Below, in pieces: positions 59,667-64,000 of a stretch of DNA of 64,000 nt. This stretch comes from M30B19 sp041741535 (GTDB lineage: Bacteria > Planctomycetota > Planctomycetia > Pirellulales > Pirellulaceae), in assembly GCA_041741535.1 (NCBI GenBank), contig JBGSJV010000139.1, forward strand, positions 87,250 to 151,249. Direction: 5' to 3'. The notes under the pieces were generated by a model. It worked only from the letters and a program-made list of their open reading frames with translations, made no database searches and had not been told where the DNA came from. Both the position numbers and the translations under genes were made by a program. Each line of letters opens with the position of its first letter. Positions within the stretch are counted from its first letter, which is position 1.

Positions 59667-61358
59667 ATGGCAAAACAGCGGTTTTCTTGGACCAGCGTCG
59701 GCGATATTAATGCGTTTTTCGGCCTGATGCTCGATAATTTGGCCGGTTTGGTCCTGACCGTCACGCTGCTGGCAGGGGTCTTCGGATTTCCGGTAAATTT
59801 TGCAATGCATTACATGGTGCCCGGAACCGCCATCGGGGTCTTGGTCGGCGACCTGCTCTTTTTCTTCATGGCCCTATGGCTGATCCGCCAGACCGGCCGC
59901 CGCGATGTGACGGCCATGCCACTCGGATTGGATACGCCCAGTACCTTCGGAATGATTTTTATGGTCCTGGGGCCGGCCTACCGCACCGCCTTGGGAACCG
60001 ACCCGTCCCCGGAACAAACCGAAGCCGCCGCCCGGCACGCCTGGCACATCGGGATTTGCTGCATCGTTTTCTCCGGCCTGATCAAGCTGCTCTTTTCATT
60101 CGTTTCCGGCTGGGCTCGGCGCACCTTTCCCAGAGCCGGCTTGTTGGGGTCCCTGGCGGCAATCGCGTTGGTCCTGATCACGTTCTTTCCGATCCTCGAG
60201 ATTTTCTCGGCTCCTTTGGTCGGTCTCTTGTCGTTGTCGATTGTGCTCACAACCTTGGTTGCCCGAATCCATCTGCCGTATCGAATCCCAGGCGCGCTTG
60301 GGGCAGTCTTGGTAGCGACCGCCGTGTATTACGTCATCTTAGGAATCGAAGAGGTCTCCGGTTTGTCGCTCCTGCATAGCGAAGCCAAACTGACCTGGGA
60401 CGATGCGCGCGGCGGCCTGCTGCCAACCGAATGGACGACGGTCTTTTCTTTCGCTTGGATCGAAGTCTGGCGCGATGCCCTGCAATACCTGCCCATCGTT
60501 ACCCCATTTGCCATCGCCACCGTCGTGGGCGGGATCGACTGCACCGAAAGCGCCGCCGCCGCCGGTGACGAATACCCGACCGGCGGTGTGATCGCGGTCG
60601 AAGCGGTTGCCACCATCGTGGCGGGCCTCTGTGGGGGTGTAATTCAAACCACTCCCTATATTGGTCACCCCGCATACAAGGCCATGGGCGGGCGAGCCTC
60701 CTATACCTTGGCCACCGCCGCGTTTATCGGTTCAGCCGGTCTACTGGGTTACTTCGGCTACATCTACTTGTGTTTGCCGTCGGTCGCTATCATTCCCATC
60801 CTGGTATTTGTTGGCTTGGAAATCGGCGCGCAGAGTTTTGCGGCCACACCCAAACGTCACTACACGGCCGTCGCGTTGGCGATGATCCCGGCCCTCGCCG
60901 TACTTGGCAAAGGCATGGTCGACAAAGTCTTGTCCGACCCAGCGCTGGCCGCCGCCGGTATCACCACCACTTCTCTATTGCCCGACAATCAAGCAGCTCT
61001 CCAAGTTTTGCACCTGTTGTATGGCGGTTTCATTATCACCAGCCTGTTGTGGGCCTCGGCTTTAGCAGCGCTGATCGATCGCCAATTGATCCGCGGCAGC
61101 CTGCTGTTTTTTGCCTGCGGCGTGTTGACTCTCTTCGGTGTGATCCATTCGCCAAAACCCAGCTTCGAGTTGTTTGTCATTTGGCCCACTACCGAACCTG
61201 TCCCCGGCGTGCTGAACAACCCAGAACAAATCCAAATCGTGTTGGTCTTAGCCGCTAGTTACGCGTTGGTAGGGCTATTCTTGCTGGCTCTCTCCCAGTT
61301 CACTCCCGATCAAACAGCGGAATCCGAAACCCGCTCGCTGCCGCACGACCATGAGTAA
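59667..61358 (+). CDS. NCS2/xanthine-uracil type permease-like membrane protein
   Basis: A 563-residue polytopic protein from ATG 59667; the frame is open from 59424 but that part is not protein-like. About 12-14 hydrophobic segments are seen. INAFFGLMLDNLAGLVLTVT, MPLGLDTPSTFGMIFMVLGP, IVTPFAIATVVGGIDCTESA and GGVIQTTPYIGHPAYKAMGG resemble the NCS2/AzgA purine-pyrimidine permease core (the TESAA-type motif and GGxxQTTPYxGH). The substrate is unknown. The gene is monocistronic, divergent from the sigma factor gene. Confidence 0.82.
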   Translation: MAKQRFSWTSVGDINAFFGLMLDNLAGLVLTVTLLAGVFGFPVNFAMHYMVPGTAIGVLVGDLLFFFMALWLIRQTGRRDVTAMPLGLDTPSTFGMIFMVLGPAYRTALGTDPSPEQTEAAARHAWHIGICCIVFSGLIKLLFSFVSGWARRTFPRAGLLGSLAAIALVLITFFPILEIFSAPLVGLLSLSIVLTTLVARIHLPYRIPGALGAVLVATAVYYVILGIEEVSGLSLLHSEAKLTWDDARGGLLPTEWTTVFSFAWIEVWRDALQYLPIVTPFAIATVVGGIDCTESAAAAGDEYPTGGVIAVEAVATIVAGLCGGVIQTTPYIGHPAYKAMGGRASYTLATAAFIGSAGLLGYFGYIYLCLPSVAIIPILVFVGLEIGAQSFAATPKRHYTAVALAMIPALAVLGKGMVDKVLSDPALAAAGITTTSLLPDNQAALQVLHLLYGGFIITSLLWASALAALIDRQLIRGSLLFFACGVLTLFGVIHSPKPSFELFVIWPTTEPVPGVLNNPEQIQIVLVLAASYALVGLFLLALSQFTPDQTAESETRSLPHDHE

Positions 61359-61574
61359 TTAGCGCGCCCCCGATGGTCAACGCAACATGATCATTTCATG
61401 AATTCACGACAGGTTCACACAATCTAAATTTGCCTGCCTCATCGAGCTTGGTAGCATCTGTGATCGTGACCTTTTCCAGCATCACAAGTCGCGTGCCGCT
61501 GGGACGTCACTCTGTTTCGCCGCTTCATGCGTTGCTGCGATAATCCGAACCGCGCTGCCCAGGAACTCAGGTTG

Positions 61575-63458
61575 ATGAATCTCACATCCAAGTTAATTCT
61601 CGTCGCCATGGCCTACGGAGCCTGTGCGGGAATTTTTGCCTCGCTGGCAAAATCAAATGGAACAACCGAAATCGAACGAGGTCCCATCGGCGAGTGGTGG
61701 TTCGTGCCCGAAACCGATTTACCAGGCCGAGCTGCCACGCCTGCCACTCCCCAAACGATTTCATCGAAGTCCCAGCCATTGGTCGACATACCAACGCTGC
61801 CCATGCGTTTTCTCAATCAACTGCCAACCCAACGTCGCCTCGATTTGTGGGGCGATCAACCATTACCCCAACAACAATTTTCCATCGAAATGTGGGCCAT
61901 GTATCATGTCGATCAACCGGTCGGAGCCGTCGCGGCCGTTCGTGATTCCAGTGCCGACCAACCGATTCCATGGCTGCTTTCCTTCTACGACTGGGAAGCC
62001 TGCTTTCAAATTCAACTCGACGACCAACGCGAGATCAAGTTGCAACATCGCGTGAAAACTTGGGGCGGCTTCAAGGAACGCTGGGTGCATTTAGTGGCCA
62101 CGGTCGATCGAGATCAAATCCAGTTGTATCTGAACGGTGAACGAGTCGCCTCCGAAAAACTGGACAATGGCACGTTGGATTGGCCCAAGAATCCTTCCTT
62201 CGAGGTAGCCGCTTATATGGAGAACGAACCGTATATGCAATTAGAAAACTTGGTTCGTCAAGTCGCGGTTTGGGATATGGTCTTGGAGCCGCTCACCATC
62301 GAGCAACGTTTTACTGCTTTCTGTCAACAAGTCGAGCAAGGAATCGTTTTCCCCGATCAATTCCATTTCACCGCACCTCCGTACTTGAACCTGCTTTCGC
62401 AGACCGGCGTCAACTTGCTTTGGGAAACCGACCGCAACTCCACGGCGGTGCTGCGTTGGGGCACCACGGCGGCACTGGAAAACACTCAGACGTTTTCGCA
62501 GTCACAACGATTGCACGAAACGTCACTCGTGAATCTTCAACCAAATACAACGTACTTCTACCAAGTAACCTGCAAGTCCGACGGTACCCAACCGCTCGAC
62601 AGCGGTCTGCTGACATTTCGCACCGCCGTAAATCCGGGCGAACCGTTTCGTTTTGCAATCCTGGGTGACACCGAATCACGTCCACACATCAATCGACAAT
62701 TGGCCCATTTGATCTGGGGCGAACGCCCGCACTTTGTCGTGAACTTGGGTGACTTGACCGACGCTGGAATGGAACCCCATCGCTACGAGTGGACACAAGA
62801 GTATTTTCTGGGGATCGGAGCGTTGCATAGCCGCATCCCAGTCTTTCCAGTCCCTGGCAACGGCGAAGGGGATCTGTTTTGGTATCGCCATTACCATCGC
62901 TTGCCGGACCCCGAAGGTTACTATCGGTTCCAATACGGTGATATCGACTTCTTTATGTTGGACAGCAATCAACGGGAAACAGATTTCTCGCCCAATGGCA
63001 AACAGTATCAATGGTTGGAGCAGCAGTTGAAGACATCAACTGCCAAGTGGAAAGTCGTCTGCCACCATCACGCCACGTACACCAGTGAGGAAGACGATTA
63101 CGGCGACAGTTGGAAAGAGTCGACGACCTTCGGCGACATGAACGTGCGACCGTTGGTTCCCTTGTGCGAACAACACGGCGTGGACTTGATGATGTTTGGG
63201 CACCTGCACTTGTACGAGCGCTCGTTTCCGATTCGCAATGGAAAGGTTGACTTGAAGCAGGGGACGGTGCATTTGTTAGCGGGCGGCGGCGGAGGCAATC
63301 TGGAAGACTTCGGCCCAACGCCCGCGTGGTTCAGCGCCAAAACCTACCGAGGTCATCATTACGTGATGTGTGAAGCGAAGGGTGATCAATTGTCGTTCCA
63401 AATGTACGATATGGATGGACGACTCCGCGATCAATGGCAAATCAGTAAAGGCCCGTAA
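61575..63458 (+). CDS. Exported LamG/PAP-N/metallophosphoesterase protein
   Basis: A 627-residue protein from ATG 61575, with AGGAA 9 bases upstream. A signal peptide (MNLTSKLILVAMAYGACAGI) is followed by a LamG-like jelly roll at about residues 90-245 (FSIEMWAMYHVDQPVGAVAA, VHLVATVDRDQIQLYLNGER). Then comes a purple-acid-phosphatase N-terminal domain (GVNLLWETDRNSTAVLRWGT, VNLQPNTTYFYQVTC). The C-terminal metallophosphoesterase has AILGDTESRPH, VVNLGDLTDAG, PVPGNGEGD (usual GNHE His replaced), CHHHATYTS and FGHLHLYERS. It probably hydrolyses phosphoesters outside the cytoplasm; LamG may bind glycan. Confidence 0.85.
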   Translation: MNLTSKLILVAMAYGACAGIFASLAKSNGTTEIERGPIGEWWFVPETDLPGRAATPATPQTISSKSQPLVDIPTLPMRFLNQLPTQRRLDLWGDQPLPQQQFSIEMWAMYHVDQPVGAVAAVRDSSADQPIPWLLSFYDWEACFQIQLDDQREIKLQHRVKTWGGFKERWVHLVATVDRDQIQLYLNGERVASEKLDNGTLDWPKNPSFEVAAYMENEPYMQLENLVRQVAVWDMVLEPLTIEQRFTAFCQQVEQGIVFPDQFHFTAPPYLNLLSQTGVNLLWETDRNSTAVLRWGTTAALENTQTFSQSQRLHETSLVNLQPNTTYFYQVTCKSDGTQPLDSGLLTFRTAVNPGEPFRFAILGDTESRPHINRQLAHLIWGERPHFVVNLGDLTDAGMEPHRYEWTQEYFLGIGALHSRIPVFPVPGNGEGDLFWYRHYHRLPDPEGYYRFQYGDIDFFMLDSNQRETDFSPNGKQYQWLEQQLKTSTAKWKVVCHHHATYTSEEDDYGDSWKESTTFGDMNVRPLVPLCEQHGVDLMMFGHLHLYERSFPIRNGKVDLKQGTVHLLAGGGGGNLEDFGPTPAWFSAKTYRGHHYVMCEAKGDQLSFQMYDMDGRLRDQWQISKGP

Positions 63459-63489
63459 CCGTTGGACCATGGAAGCGCGAAACTCCCCA

Positions 63490-63861
63490 ACCGGCTCGTT
63501 CGGTTGGAGCGTAAGTTGACCGCACGATCGACACTGCGCGATGAAGGTGGTCAAGGGAAGACCCACTTGTTTAGCCAGCCACCTCCACCGAGACTGCAAT
63601 GCTTTGCACTCGCAAGCCCCGCAAGCGCCTTACCCGAGACCAAACCTCGCTCCAGCGCCGCCCCCCCACTGGCTCGTCCGGCTCGTCCAGCGGGAGTAAG
63701 TTTGCAGGCTAGAACGAACGTCGCCGCGCGATGAAGGCGGTCGAGGGACAGACTGCTTTAGCAAACCCACTTCACCGAGACCGCAATGCTTCGCACTCGC
63801 AAGCCCCGCACGCGCCGCCTTACCCAAGAGTAAACTTCGCTTCAGCGCCGCCCCCCACTGG
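63490..63861. repeat. Tandem direct repeat, two units of about 190 bp
   Basis: Two diverged copies with a 189-190-base period. The core GCGCGATGAAGG is at 63536 and 63726, and CACTCGCAAGCCCCGCA recurs in each. Both copies end in GCGCCGCCCCCCCACTGG-type sequence, at about 63672 and 63861. A third unit would begin at CCACTGG 63855 but is replaced by the MITE-like element from 63862. No frame across it looks like a real protein. Confidence 0.7.
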
Positions 63862-64000
63862 CAACGCTGTGAAGCATTTTTTCTGGTCAAAACAGGCCCG
63901 AATGGGCCAAAACAGCCTCTGCCGGTGTGCGCGAGCCACCGGTTAGCGTGACATCTCATCCAGAAAAGGCCTGAAAGGCCGACACAAGTGCTGAGCATAC
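63862..64000. mobile_element. MITE-like element, copy 3, opposite orientation, cut by window edge
   Basis: Starts CAACGCTGTGAAGCATTTTT and then runs as the reverse complement of copy 1: AGGCCCGAATGGGCC, CCGGTGTGCGCGAGCCACCG, then AAAGGCCTGAAAGGCCGACA. Its far end is outside the window. It interrupts the end of a 190-bp tandem repeat. Confidence 0.75.

Overview
The window looks like chromosomal DNA of a planctomycete, most likely of the Pirellulales (Pirellula, Blastopirellula or Rhodopirellula type). The pointers are a PQQ-like propeller protein opening with the WPDFLGPLRNG motif, an anti-sigma protein ending in an H-x-x-G...FEDGSVRH (DUF1559-like) tail, an EF-G of the HIDSGKTTL type, many exported hydrolases, and short single genes scattered on both strands. 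kdsB (Kdo activation) and the secretin, pilus and Tat-type signals indicate a diderm envelope. This is judged from motifs, not from a database search.

Layout. 1-5864 (minus): exported proteins, namely a partial PQQ-like propeller protein, an M28 peptidase, an amidohydrolase/beta-lactamase fusion and an alpha/beta hydrolase. 5891-9195: epmA, an exonuclease-phosphatase family lipoprotein and kdsB. 9205-15271 (minus): two membrane proteins, then pilT with two GspE-like paralogues whose Walker motifs are destroyed. 15531-15695: a MITE-like repeat directly behind hisF. 16678-26176: a small conserved-looking protein, rplU, a PpiD-like chaperone, topA and EF-G. 26246-39186: a type IV pilus/type II secretion locus. 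It holds a secretin and an HD-GYP protein on minus, then on plus a pilin, response regulator, histidine kinase, STAS protein, GspE with a c-di-GMP type MshEN domain, GspF and PilM/N/O/P-like proteins. 39190-39333: a second repeat copy. 39736-42003: a HEAT-repeat lipoprotein and a class IV aminotransferase. 42108-45265 (minus): gcvP behind a tandem glycine riboswitch. 45626-49898 (plus): a four-gene amidoligase operon (C39-like peptidase, RLAN/RimK ATP-grasp ligase, GCS2 ligase, N-formylglutamate amidohydrolase). 49889-57370 (minus): a hypothetical protein, a flavoprotein, GDPD, a CorA-like transporter, a second hypothetical protein, apt and a BFN-domain protein. 57661-59434 (minus): an ECF sigma factor with its membrane anti-sigma. 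59667-63458 (plus): a permease and a LamG/metallophosphoesterase protein. 63490-64000: a tandem repeat interrupted by a third copy of the MITE-like element.

What stands out. The amidoligase operon is the best candidate for a poorly described system: two different peptide-bond forming ligases with two peptide- or amide-cleaving enzymes, with no recognisable substrate gene beside them. Second is the pairing of an intact PilT motor with two pseudo-ATPase GspE paralogues. Third is a pilus operon wired internally to a two-component system, a STAS protein and probably c-di-GMP. Fourth is a roughly 165-bp inverted-repeat element in three copies, one flanked by a 10-bp direct repeat that looks like a target-site duplication.
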